Below, one piece after another: positions 15,900-23,882 of a stretch of 34,288 bases of DNA. The DNA is taken from the NCBI GenBank assembly GCA_038212215.1, contig JBBQUT010000043.1, positions 1-34,288 on the forward strand, in the 5' to 3' direction. The position numbers were made by a program, and so were the translations under genes. The notes below the pieces were generated by a model. The model was not told where the DNA came from. It saw only the letters and a program-made list of their open reading frames with translations, and ran no database searches. The stretch is from JALZAI01 sp038212215. Its GTDB lineage: Bacteria > Actinomycetota > Actinomycetes > Mycobacteriales > Jatrophihabitantaceae. Position 1 is the stretch's first letter. Each line of letters starts with the position of its first letter.

Positions 15900-16897
15900 T
15901 GGTACAACGCAGGTTTGTCGCGCAGTTCTGCCTCCTGTGTGCCGCCACTGGCCAGGGCCCGGATGCCCGCGTCGGCCACCAGCGCGGCAGCGTAGCCGTC
16001 CCACGCCGATGCGCCGCGCGGCGGCTGCGCTGCCGCGATCGCGTCGACCCAGTCCTGGAGTTCGCGCCGATATGCCTCATTGAAGCGCTGGCGCCAGTCG
16101 CCGGGCACGGCTCGAGACAAGCTGCCCGCTGTACGCCGCACGGTCGGCGACGGCGAGTCGAGCAGCACGGTGCCGCGCTCGGCCACCAGTTCGCATCGCA
16201 CGTCGTAGCCGTAGCCCGCATTGAGGAACACGTCGACGTCGACGAGTACGCCGCTCGCCGACGCGAACACCAGCAGCATCGGATCCTGGGTGTCGCCGGA
16301 GTTCGCGGAACGCCGCGGGCAGTGGACGGTGACCGACACCAGTTCCTCGTCGAGCAGCCACCGGGCGATGTCGATCTCGTGCACGGCCGAGCCCGAGATC
16401 AGTGCGGCGGACGGAACCGGCACGCTGGCGGCATTGCGGTGCACACAGCGCATGAGTAGGGCCCGGCCGAGGTCGCCGCTGCGCAGTGCGGCCTTCAGGT
16501 CGCCGTAGCCAGGGTCGTAGCGGCGCATGAAGCCGACCGTCACCAGCCGGCGGCCGAGCTCGACCTCGGCCGCCATGATCTGGATCGAGCCGGCGACGTC
16601 TGGCGTCAAGGGCTTCTCGCACAGGACGTGCCTGTCGGCCGCGAGGCAGGCCAGCACGAATTGTTCGTGGGTCTTGTCCGCCGACGCGATCAAGACGGCG
16701 TCGATCGAATCGTCCTTGATCAGTACCATCGGGTCGTCGAACACGCGAGCGCCGCAGCCGGCCGCCACCGCCTCCGCCCGCCGCGTGTCTACGTCGAAAA
16801 TCGCGGCCACCTCGCTGCCGGACACGGCCTCACTCAGCAGTCGAGCGTGCTCGGCTCCCATCAGACCGACGCCGATCACCGCTGTTCGCACTGGCAT
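15896..16897 (-). CDS. iolG: Gfo/Idh/MocA dehydrogenase, probable inositol 2-dehydrogenase
   Basis: The 333-residue protein has the Rossmann motif AVIGVGLMGAEHARLL, the EKP motif (LCEKPLTPDV near residue 95), GFMRRYDPGY near 125, and the active-site region SGSAVHEIDIARWLL near 170 with the expected His and Asp. The length and the MRRYD segment fit IolG. It would oxidise myo-inositol to 2-keto-myo-inositol with NAD. It sits between the transporter ATPase and iolC; GGAG precedes the ATG at 16897. Two more Gfo/Idh genes in the window may serve other inositol isomers. Confidence 0.87.
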   Translation of the reverse strand: MPVRTAVIGVGLMGAEHARLLSEAVSGSEVAAIFDVDTRRAEAVAAGCGARVFDDPMVLIKDDSIDAVLIASADKTHEQFVLACLAADRHVLCEKPLTPDVAGSIQIMAAEVELGRRLVTVGFMRRYDPGYGDLKAALRSGDLGRALLMRCVHRNAASVPVPSAALISGSAVHEIDIARWLLDEELVSVTVHCPRRSANSGDTQDPMLLVFASASGVLVDVDVFLNAGYGYDVRCELVAERGTVLLDSPSPTVRRTAGSLSRAVPGDWRQRFNEAYRRELQDWVDAIAAAQPPRGASAWDGYAAALVADAGIRALASGGTQEAELRDKPALYQ

Positions 16898-16920
16898 TGC
16901 CTGCTCCCAGTTACCGACGC

Positions 16921-17808
16921 TCAGCCCAGCGTCTTGGTGTCTTCGAGCAGTTCGCGCCCCAGCGCGCCCGTCTCGGTCGAGTCGCCGTCGCGTTCGAGTT
17001 CGTGTGCCAGTTGCTCGAGTTCGGCGCCACCGGCCATCAGCCGGGTGAGCTCGGCCAGCGTGATCTCGGACTTGGCGAAGTCGCCCAGGCTCTTGCCGCG
17101 CTTGAGCAACAGGAATCGGTCGCCGACCGGGTAGGCGTGATGCGGGTTGTGCGTGATGAAGATGACGCCCAGGCCCTTGTCCCGTGCCTGGACGATGTAC
17201 TTCAGCACGACCCCGGCCTGCTTTACACCCAACGCCGACGTCGGCTCGTCGAGGATCAACAGTCGCGCGCCGAAGTGCACCGCGCGGGCGATGGCCACCG
17301 ACTGACGCTCGCCGCCGGACAGCGTCCCGACCGGCTGGTCGAGGTCGCGGATGTCGATGCCCATGTCGGCCAGCTCGGCTCGGCTGATCTTCTTCGCCTT
17401 CTCGGCGTCGAAGCGCCGGAACGGCCCCCAGCCCTTCGTCGGCTCGGAGCCGAGGAAGAAGTTCCGCCAGATCGCCATCAGCGGCACCATGGCCAGATCC
17501 TGGAACACCGTGGCGATGCCGGCGTCGAGGGCCTCGCGGGGCGTGCCTAAATGGACCGGCTCGCCGTCGATGAGTAGCTCGCCGTCGTCGGGTTGGTGCA
17601 CGCCGGAGAGGATCTTGATGAGCGTCGACTTGCCGGCACCGTTGTCGCCGAGCACGCACGTCACCTGCCCGGCTCGTACCGTGGTTGAGATGTCCGACAG
17701 TGAGATCACGCTGCCGAACATCTTGGTGACGTTGCGGAGCTCAAGCATGGGCGCGTCACCGTCGCCGCCCGGGGCGGCCTTGTCCTCGATCACTTCGATG
17801 TCAGCCAT
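16921..17808 (-). CDS. Sugar/inositol ABC transporter ATP-binding protein
   Basis: The 295-residue protein carries one ABC domain: Walker A GDNGAGKST near residue 54, Q-loop in TVFQDLAMV, signature LSGGERQ near 150, Walker B LLILDEP, and H-loop FITHN. It is of the CUT2 sugar type but has one domain, not the two fused domains of RbsA, so it probably works as a homodimer. The Gln/Glu-rich tail after 260 has no known role. AGGAG lies before the ATG at 17808. It follows the permease by 4 bases. Confidence 0.92.
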   Translation of the reverse strand: MADIEVIEDKAAPGGDGDAPMLELRNVTKMFGSVISLSDISTTVRAGQVTCVLGDNGAGKSTLIKILSGVHQPDDGELLIDGEPVHLGTPREALDAGIATVFQDLAMVPLMAIWRNFFLGSEPTKGWGPFRRFDAEKAKKISRAELADMGIDIRDLDQPVGTLSGGERQSVAIARAVHFGARLLILDEPTSALGVKQAGVVLKYIVQARDKGLGVIFITHNPHHAYPVGDRFLLLKRGKSLGDFAKSEITLAELTRLMAGGAELEQLAHELERDGDSTETGALGRELLEDTKTLG

Positions 17809-17812
17809 CGCG

Positions 17813-18853
17813 TTATCTCCTGCTCTGTTCGGCGTAGCGCCGAACGAACTGATTCGCGAGCACCGCGAGCAGCAGCATCGCCCCGACGAACAACTTGAAC
17901 CAGTCGGAGTTCCACCCCGCGTACACGATGCCCTGCTGGGTCATGCCGAAGATCAGTGCACCCACTGTTGCGCCGACGGCCGACCCGTACCCGCCGGTGA
18001 GCAGACAGCCACCGATCACTGCGGCCACGATGAAGATGAGCTCCTGGCCGATGCCGACCTGTGCCTGGATCGTGCCGAACCGGACGATCTGGGTGTTGCC
18101 CACGAACCACGCGGCGGCCGACGTGAGCATGAAGAGGGAGATGGTAGTCCGGTTGGTAGGCACCCCGACGTTCTTGCTGGCGTTCGGATCGCCGCCGGTG
18201 GCGAAGATCCAGTTGCCGAAGCGGGTCTTGAGCAGCGCCCACGAGCCCAGCGCGGTAAGCAACACCCACCACAGAATCGCGATCTGTAACTTGGTCCCGC
18301 CGATACTCACCGTGCCGCCGAGCACGTTGTCCAGGGCGTGGTAGCCAGGCACCAGGTCGAGGTTGCTCACCTGGACGGTGTTGGTGACCTGTTTGGTCAC
18401 CCCGAGGTTGATGCCCTGCAACCCCAAGAACATGCCGAGCGTGATGATGAAACTCGGCAATCCCGTTCGAGTCACCAGAAATCCGTTGATGAAGCCGATG
18501 GTCAGCATCAGCAGCAGCGACATGAACAACGAGGCGTAGACATTCAAGCCCCAATAGGTGGTCATGATGCCAGTGGCCAGCCCCGCGGTGCCGATCTGCA
18601 CACCGGCGGATAGATCGAAGTGACCGCCGATCATCAGCATCGCCACCGGCACGGCCATGATTCCGATAGTCGAAGAGACGTCGAGCCAGTTAGCCGCACC
18701 ACTCAGCGAGCGGAACACGTCGGATTGGAACGCGAAGAAGACGAAGACCACGACTGCGCCGATCAGCGCGCCGAACTCCGGCTTCACGAGCAGGCGGCGC
18801 ACGACCCCGATGTTCGCCAGCCGTTCGTCGACCTGGGCGGTTGCGGCAGTCAT
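17813..18853 (-). CDS. Sugar/inositol ABC transporter permease (CUT2, BPD_transp_2)
   Basis: The 346-residue membrane protein shows about 8-10 hydrophobic segments and the family pattern GHFDLSAGVQIG near residue 80 and FINGFLVTRTGLPSFIITLG near 120. It is the channel subunit of an RbsC-like importer. Its start overlaps the stop of the binding-protein gene by 4 bases and the ATPase gene follows after 4 bases, so all three importer parts are coupled. Confidence 0.92.
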   Translation of the reverse strand: MTAATAQVDERLANIGVVRRLLVKPEFGALIGAVVVFVFFAFQSDVFRSLSGAANWLDVSSTIGIMAVPVAMLMIGGHFDLSAGVQIGTAGLATGIMTTYWGLNVYASLFMSLLLMLTIGFINGFLVTRTGLPSFIITLGMFLGLQGINLGVTKQVTNTVQVSNLDLVPGYHALDNVLGGTVSIGGTKLQIAILWWVLLTALGSWALLKTRFGNWIFATGGDPNASKNVGVPTNRTTISLFMLTSAAAWFVGNTQIVRFGTIQAQVGIGQELIFIVAAVIGGCLLTGGYGSAVGATVGALIFGMTQQGIVYAGWNSDWFKLFVGAMLLLAVLANQFVRRYAEQSRR

Positions 18854-19836
18854 CGCGTGCCTCCGGCCGCCAATTTCAGCACCGCCGCCGCATTGGCTTT
18901 CGTGATCAGGGTCGGTCCGGTCAACACCGGCTGCCCACCGCCGAGCACGTTGAGGTTGGACTTGTACTGCGTGAGCATGACCACGCCCAGGTAGCCCTGC
19001 AGGTACGGCTGCTGATCGACGGCGAAGAGCAATTTGCCGTCCACCACACCCTTCGCCACATCGGCGTTGAGGTCGAATGTGGCCAGCTTTGCCGACGAGT
19101 TGGCGCTCGCGATCGCTTTCTCGGCGACCGACGCGACCTGTGCGCCGAGCGTCACGACCCCGTCAACTGATTTGTCCTGCTGCAGCTTGGCCTGGATGAT
19201 CTGTTGCGCGCCGGGCAGGTTGTTGTTGTCCACCTGCAGGTTCGTGACCGTGCCACCCAGGGTGGCCTTGACGCCCGCGCAGCGCTGTTCCAATGCGGTG
19301 TTGCCGGCCTCCTGCACCACGCAGATGACGTTCTTCACGCCGTTCTTCTTCAGCTCACTGCCCACGGCCTGGCCAGCGACGCCTTCGTCGGACCCGATGT
19401 GGCTGAGTGCGCCGTAGGACTTCGACTCGGCTTCCCCCGCGTTGATCGTGATGACCGGAATCCCTGCGGCCACGGCCCGCTTCACGGCCGCCTTCACGGC
19501 CTCGGGGTTGGCCATCGAGACGACCAGTCCGTCCGGCTTCTGGTTGATCGCGGCGTCGATCAACTGCGACTGAGTGGCTGGGTCGCCGCTGCTCTGATAG
19601 CTCACCTTGTCGCCCATGTCCTTGCCGCCCTGGAGCGCGCCTGCCTTGACGATGCTCCAGAACGAGTCGCCGGCACCCCCATGGGTGACCACCGCGATCT
19701 TGTACTTGTACCCACCGCTGCCGCCGCCGGCCTTGTTGTGCTGGACGTTCACCGAATTGGCGCTGCTGCAGGCCGATACGAGAATTGCGGCTGCGAACAC
19801 GGCAGCGAGTGATGTCCGTGGCACTCGACGGATCAT
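18850..19836 (-). CDS. ABC transporter substrate-binding lipoprotein
   Basis: The 328-residue protein begins with a lipoprotein signal: basic MIRRVPR, a hydrophobic run, and the lipobox VSAC with the lipidated Cys at 23. The mature part is a periplasmic-binding-protein type 4 domain (KIAVVTHGGAGDSFW, DGLVVSMANPEAVKAAV, GIPVITINAGE, VDQQPYLQGYLGV). This last segment is typical for sugar and inositol binders. It would bind inositol at the outer membrane face of the cell and deliver it to the permease. GGAAGGGGA precedes the ATG at 19836. It follows the iolA remnant by 36 bases. Confidence 0.92.
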   Translation of the reverse strand: MIRRVPRTSLAAVFAAAILVSACSSANSVNVQHNKAGGGSGGYKYKIAVVTHGGAGDSFWSIVKAGALQGGKDMGDKVSYQSSGDPATQSQLIDAAINQKPDGLVVSMANPEAVKAAVKRAVAAGIPVITINAGEAESKSYGALSHIGSDEGVAGQAVGSELKKNGVKNVICVVQEAGNTALEQRCAGVKATLGGTVTNLQVDNNNLPGAQQIIQAKLQQDKSVDGVVTLGAQVASVAEKAIASANSSAKLATFDLNADVAKGVVDGKLLFAVDQQPYLQGYLGVVMLTQYKSNLNVLGGGQPVLTGPTLITKANAAAVLKLAAGGTR

Positions 19837-19872
19837 TGTGTTCCCCTTCCGAAGGGACCGGTAGCCGACGCC

Positions 19873-20450
19873 TCAGGTGGCGGTCGGGAAGTGATAACTG
19901 GCCTCGGCAGCGTGGTGGCGCTCCGGCCAGCGGGCGGTAACGACCTTCGCGCGGGTGTAGAAATAGACGCCTTCGGGCCCGTGGATGTGCTTGTCGCCGA
20001 AGAGCGAGTCCTTCCAGCCGCGAACGAGTAATAGGCCATGAGCACCGGGATCGGGACATTGATCCTGATCATGCCGACTTTCACCTCGCGCTGGAACCGC
20101 CGTGCCGTGCCGCAAGCGAACTCCACGACCTCGAGACCGCGTTGTACCTCGCCAGCGGCGTCGGAAAGCACCTTGCCGTGCTCGTCGGTCACCAGCCCCG
20201 CCAGCTCGTCGACATGGCTGAACACCAATTCGCGGAAGGCGCGCAGCACTTTGGCCCGCTGGCTCAGCGAGGCCTGCGACCAAGTCTCGAACGCGTGGGC
20301 AGCGGCGTCGACGGCCAGATCGACGTCCGCCTCCGACGCGAGCAGCACCTCGGCCGCTTGGGCGCCGGTCGCGGGATTGAATACTAGGGCGATCCCGGTC
20401 GACGATGCAGCGGTGGCTTTACCGCCGATCCAGTGGTCGATCGTCTTCAC
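19873..20450 (-). pseudogene. iolA: iolA/mmsA, methylmalonate-semialdehyde dehydrogenase, deleted and frameshifted
   Basis: From a GTG at 20450 the first 115 or so residues are a normal IolA N-terminus (HWIGGKATAASS, VFNPATGAQAAEV, HGKVLSDAAGEVQRGLEVVE). At EFACG the frame jumps without a shift to TARRFQREVKVGMIRINVPI, which belongs near the C-terminus. About 310 residues, including the NAD-binding region and catalytic Cys, are gone. The junction (about 20100-20112) holds a short GGCAC repeat. A missing base near 20020 then shifts the frame; the true end (GWKDSLFGDKHIHGPEGVYF) lies in the next frame and stops at 19873. The intact enzyme makes acetyl-CoA from malonate semialdehyde. This copy cannot work. 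It is first in the operon, behind GGGAG. Confidence 0.85.
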
Positions 20451-20487
20451 TCAAGCTCCCTGGTTGCGTGAGCAAATCCAACTCCGC

Positions 20488-20503
20488 GACAGCCGCGGCT
20501 GTC
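20488..20503. promoter_or_regulatory. 16-bp perfect palindrome in the iolA-gntR intergenic region
   Basis: GACAGCCGCGGCTGTC is perfectly self-complementary. It lies 38 bases before the iolA start and 62 bases before the gntR start. It may be an operator for the GntR protein or for another regulator. Confidence 0.5.
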
Positions 20504-20508
20504 AAGCA

Positions 20509-20522
20509 TTTGTCCTGACAAA
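20509..20522. promoter_or_regulatory. TTTGTC-CT-GACAAA inverted repeat, candidate GntR operator
   Basis: A 6-bp inverted repeat with a 2-base centre lies between the divergent iol operon and gntR. A half-site TTTGTC recurs at about 20534-20539, closer to gntR. GntR/HutC-type proteins bind short inverted repeats of this kind, so autoregulation plus control of the iol operon is likely. Confidence 0.55.
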
Positions 20523-20564
20523 CATGCAATAGACTTTGTCCGGTAGTTGCGACATACTCAGGCC

Positions 20565-21329
20565 ATGGCAGCTCGTCAAGAGCCAGAGTCGTCGATGGCG
20601 CAGGCCATCACGCTCGACCGCAGCTCGCCAGTGCCGCTGTACTTCCAGGTCGCCCAGCACATGGAGCGATCGATCGAAGCCGGCGGGCTGCCCCGCGGCA
20701 CCCGGCTACCCAACGAGATCGTGCTGGCTCAGCAGTTGGGCGTCTCCCGGCCGACCATACGTAAGGCAATGGAATACCTGGTCAGCAAAGGACTGGTCGT
20801 CCGCCAGCGCGGCGTCGGTACCCGGGTGGTGTCGCCCAAGGTGCGCCGGTCGCTGCAGCTCACCAGCCTCTTCGACGATCTCGAAGAAAGCGGTCAGCGC
20901 CCCACAACTGAGGTGCTGAGCAACGTTATCGCCCCGGCCCCCGCCGAGGTCGCCGACATGCTCGGCATCCCCGTGGGCGCACCGGTGAGCGAGATCGTTC
21001 GGCTCCGTGGAGCGCTCGACCAGCCGATCGCACGACTGACCAACTACCTCTCAGCCGAGCGATTGATGATCAGCACACAGGCCCTGGAAACGAGTGGGCT
21101 TTATCAGCTACTGCGGCGCTCAGGCATCCAACTGCACTCGGCAACGCAGGTCATCGGTGCCCGCACGGCGACCGTCGCGGAGGCTCGAGCCCTTGGCGAA
21201 CGCAAGGGCGCCGCGCTGCTGACCATGCAGCGCACCGCGTTCGACGATCACGGCAAGATCGTCGAGTACGGCAACCACATCTACTCCGCGGCGCGATACA
21301 GCTTCCAGATGAGTCTGCTGTCGACCTGA
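20565..21329 (+). CDS. GntR-family regulator, HutC/UTRA type
   Basis: The 254-residue protein has a winged-helix domain (PVPLYFQVAQHMERSIEAG, LPNEIVLAQQLGVSRPTIRK, LVVRQRGVGTRVV, residues about 20-90) and a UTRA ligand domain with SLFDDLEESGQ near 105 and an end (DDHGKIVEYGNHIYSAARYS) typical of HutC members. It probably controls the divergent iol operon in response to a pathway intermediate. I use the ATG at 20565; no good ribosome site precedes it, and the ATG at 20595 is an alternative that keeps the whole DNA-binding domain. Confidence 0.88.
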   Translation: MAARQEPESSMAQAITLDRSSPVPLYFQVAQHMERSIEAGGLPRGTRLPNEIVLAQQLGVSRPTIRKAMEYLVSKGLVVRQRGVGTRVVSPKVRRSLQLTSLFDDLEESGQRPTTEVLSNVIAPAPAEVADMLGIPVGAPVSEIVRLRGALDQPIARLTNYLSAERLMISTQALETSGLYQLLRRSGIQLHSATQVIGARTATVAEARALGERKGAALLTMQRTAFDDHGKIVEYGNHIYSAARYSFQMSLLST

Positions 21330-21617
21330 GCGAGCAGGACTCGATCTCATCGGCCCCCCGCGACGTCCATCGGCAGGTGCCGCTGCAGCGACAGTGCCGC
21401 GGCTGGGGCGATCCAGACTGCTGCAGCGGCGCGGCTTTCCAGCCTTGCTGATCGGCCTGGCTGCCGCCGGCGCCGCCCGGACTCCGCCCGCTGCTGCTCA
21501 CCGCCACGTTTGGTTCGATCGGCGCGATGCTCGCCCTCGCGCCTCGCGTCATCATGCTCGCCGCAGCGGTCGTCGTCCTCGGACTGTTGGCGGTTTGGTG
21601 TCGCCTATGTCGGGCCT
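21330..21617 (+). other. Gap with a hydrophobic frame, possible membrane-protein remnant
   Basis: No gene is supported. About 21488-21600 one plus frame reads PLLLTATFGSIGAMLALAPR and VIMLAAAVVVLGLLAVWCRL, which looks like the last membrane helices of a transporter. An adjacent upstream frame reads FPALLIGLAAAGAA. With no start, it could be a frameshifted fragment. Confidence 0.3.
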
Positions 21618-22655
21618 TCACGGGGTGCTGTGGCTTGCGGATTGGCGGGCACTTCGGCAACTTGCCTGGACCGGGGCGGCTGTGGTCTTGCGGACTACCA
21701 GGTGAGGTGTTCTGACGACACGGGTTGGCGATCGGGTTCCTTCTATCCGGTCCACTGCGCTGTCCACAGCACCAGCGGCAAGGAGCGGGGCGTCCTGGCT
21801 GATGGATGACAGCTGTACGTAGCTGAGCCGGGCGAACTGGCTATCGTCGTAGCCGAGGACGGATACATCCCGAGGGACCTGCAGCCCGGATGCCCGAAGG
21901 CTCTGCATCAGGCCAAGCGCTGACCTGTCGTTGAAAGCAATGACAGCAGAGGGAATATTGGCCTTCAGGAAGTGGCTGGCTCTCACACCGTCTTCTTCAT
22001 CTGGGCCGCCGGGCACAATTACGGGTTCCAGGCGATGGCGGAGCATCTCAATTCGGAAGGCTGCCCTGCGCTCGTTCGCAGCGACGGCTAATCCGCCATC
22101 GACATGGACGATGCGGCGATGACCCAGACCGGTGAGGTGGTCAACGGCCATCCGGATGCCGGCGTAGTTGTCACTGCGTACCGAATCCACGTGCTCGTCG
22201 ACGTCGTCCCGGAGGAGGCTGACTATGGGCACCTGGCGCGCGTATCCGGCCAGGTCCTGGTTGCTGAGGGTCGGAGAGATCAGGATGATCGCTTCGGATC
22301 CGAAATCCAAAAGCGACTCAATAGCACGCGTCTCCGGGCGGCCGTTGGCCACGGCGCTCAAAGCTATTTCATATCCCTTGGCCGAGGCTGCTGCGTAGGC
22401 AGCGTCGACTATTTCTGCGTGGAAGGGCTGGGAGCTGGAAAAACTCAGGCCGAGCAGCTTGGTCCTGCTGCTGCGCAGCAGCCTAGCCCGGGAATCCGGC
22501 CTGTAGCCGAGTTCGCGGGCAGCCTCCAGGACTTTTTGCCTCGTGGATTCCGCGGCGCCCGGCGCGCCGCGCATCACGATCGAGACCAGGGCCCGGGAGA
22601 CGCCGGCTGCATGGGCCACATCCACGAGCGTCGGGCGGCGCCGCTGATCCGTCAT
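21618..22655 (-). CDS. LacI-family transcriptional regulator (copy 2)
   Basis: The 345-residue protein has a LacI HTH (TLVDVAHAAGVSRALVSIV, residues about 9-27), hinge (YRPDSRARLLRSSRTKLLG) and sensor domain (FHAEIVDAAYAAASAKGYE, HVDGGLAVAANERRAAF, VLGYDDSQFARLSYVQLSS). It ends HLVVRKTTA followed by an unusual 19-residue tail rich in Ser and Arg. The ATG at 22655 follows a strong GAGGAGG, which rules out the longer frame. It is a paralog of the regulator at 7954-9000 with the same recognition helix. It faces a Gfo/Idh gene, and two copies of TAGAACGATCTAG lie between them, each about 25 bases from one start codon. Confidence 0.9.
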   Translation of the reverse strand: MTDQRRRPTLVDVAHAAGVSRALVSIVMRGAPGAAESTRQKVLEAARELGYRPDSRARLLRSSRTKLLGLSFSSSQPFHAEIVDAAYAAASAKGYEIALSAVANGRPETRAIESLLDFGSEAIILISPTLSNQDLAGYARQVPIVSLLRDDVDEHVDSVRSDNYAGIRMAVDHLTGLGHRRIVHVDGGLAVAANERRAAFRIEMLRHRLEPVIVPGGPDEEDGVRASHFLKANIPSAVIAFNDRSALGLMQSLRASGLQVPRDVSVLGYDDSQFARLSYVQLSSISQDAPLLAAGAVDSAVDRIEGTRSPTRVVRTPHLVVRKTTAAPVQASCRSARQSASHSTP

Positions 22656-22680
22656 GTTCCTCCTCGTTGCAATCAGTCTA

Positions 22681-22693
22681 TAGAACGATCTAG
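22681..22693. promoter_or_regulatory. LacI operator O1 (lacI-proximal)
   Basis: TAGAACGATCTAG contains TAGA and TCTA half-sites around a central CG. It lies 25 bases before the lacI start and is identical to the copy at 22729-22741, 48 bases away. Confidence 0.7.
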
Positions 22694-22728
22694 ACACCGC
22701 CTGCGTCACATGCAAAGGTAAACGTTAT

Positions 22729-22741
22729 TAGAACGATCTAG
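22729..22741. promoter_or_regulatory. LacI operator O2 (dehydrogenase-proximal)
   Basis: Second exact copy of TAGAACGATCTAG, 22 bases before the GTG of the Gfo/Idh gene. The spacing of 48 bases to O1 is between four and five helical turns and could allow a DNA loop, which is inference. Confidence 0.7.
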
Positions 22742-22763
22742 GGCTTCGAATTTAGGAGTAATC

Positions 22764-23876
22764 GTGAGCTACCTTCAGCGTCCGGTGAGCGAAGGCCGGC
22801 CGGTGCGTGTCGGTTTGATCGGCGCAGGTTTGATTGGAAATTTCCACGCGGAGTCCGTGGTCCTTCGGATTCCCCATGCCGGTCTTGCAGCCATCGCTGA
22901 TCCGGCACTGCCCGCTGTCGAGGCCCTGGCAAGCCGGTTGGGCGTCACCAGGATCAGCGCAGACGCTGCCGACTTGATCATCGATCCGGACATCGATGCG
23001 GTCCTGATCGCGGCACCGGCACGGTTCCACTCCGGGTTGATCGCGGCCGCGGCGCAGGCGGGGAAGGACGTGTTCTGCGAGAAGCCGGGCGGCCGCACCG
23101 TGGAGGAACTCGAGGAGGCCGTTCGCGTGGCTGACGCTGCCGGGGTGATTGTCCAGTTCGGATTCAATCGGCGCTACGCGGCCGATTTCGCCGCAGCACG
23201 AAAGCTCATCGACGAGGGTGCCGTCGGAACCCCGCAGCTGTTGCGGTCCCTGACCCGCGACCCAGGCAGCGAGGCAGGAATCGCCGACCCGGAGCGGATT
23301 CCGCCGGGCACGATCTTTCTGGAAACCCTCATCCACGACTTCGACACCTTGAACTGGCTGAACCCCGGCGCCGTTCCCGTTCGCGTCCATGCGGTCGCCG
23401 ACGCACTCGTCGCCCCGGAGGCGAAGGCCGGTGGACTGCTTGACACAGCAGTCGTCACCATCACGTACAGCAACGGCGCCATCGCCGTGGCCGAAGCGAA
23501 CTTCAATGCCCTGTACGGCTACGACGTGCGCGCTGAGGTGTTCGGGTCCGCGGGCATGGTTACCGCGGGCGGACCTCAGGCCTCCAGCGCGACGAGCTAC
23601 ACCGCGGCCGGCATCGGCGCCGCCACTGTGCGGCTCAATGTGCACCTTTTCCATGACGCCTACACGGTGGAACTGGCTCACTTCATCGACGCCGTCAAAG
23701 CACGCCGCGACGGAGTCCCGGCCCCCGGCACCCCGGGCCCCGGCGGCACGGATGCGCGGAATGCCCTGGCCGTGGCCTTGGCGGCGATGCGCTCGGCCGA
23801 AGCTGAGGCCCCGATCGACATTGCGTCCATCGCCGAACTGCGGGCCGCCGAGCCCCGACTCAACCCGGCGGGGTGA
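22764..23876 (+). CDS. Gfo/Idh/MocA oxidoreductase (second sugar module)
   Basis: The 370-residue protein has a Rossmann motif (VGLIGAGLIGNFHAESV near residue 16), EKP (FCEKPGGRTVEELEEA near 108), FGFNRRYAADFAAAR near 132, and LETLIHDFDTLNWLNPG near 190 with the catalytic Asp and His. The NRRY segment suggests an inositol dehydrogenase relative. The GTG at 22764 has AGGAG at 22754-22758. A LacI operator lies just upstream and the isomerase gene follows 6 bases after its stop. The substrate may be another inositol isomer or a sugar acid. Confidence 0.87.
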   Translation: MSYLQRPVSEGRPVRVGLIGAGLIGNFHAESVVLRIPHAGLAAIADPALPAVEALASRLGVTRISADAADLIIDPDIDAVLIAAPARFHSGLIAAAAQAGKDVFCEKPGGRTVEELEEAVRVADAAGVIVQFGFNRRYAADFAAARKLIDEGAVGTPQLLRSLTRDPGSEAGIADPERIPPGTIFLETLIHDFDTLNWLNPGAVPVRVHAVADALVAPEAKAGGLLDTAVVTITYSNGAIAVAEANFNALYGYDVRAEVFGSAGMVTAGGPQASSATSYTAAGIGAATVRLNVHLFHDAYTVELAHFIDAVKARRDGVPAPGTPGPGGTDARNALAVALAAMRSAEAEAPIDIASIAELRAAEPRLNPAG

Positions 23877-23882
23877 GAGCGC

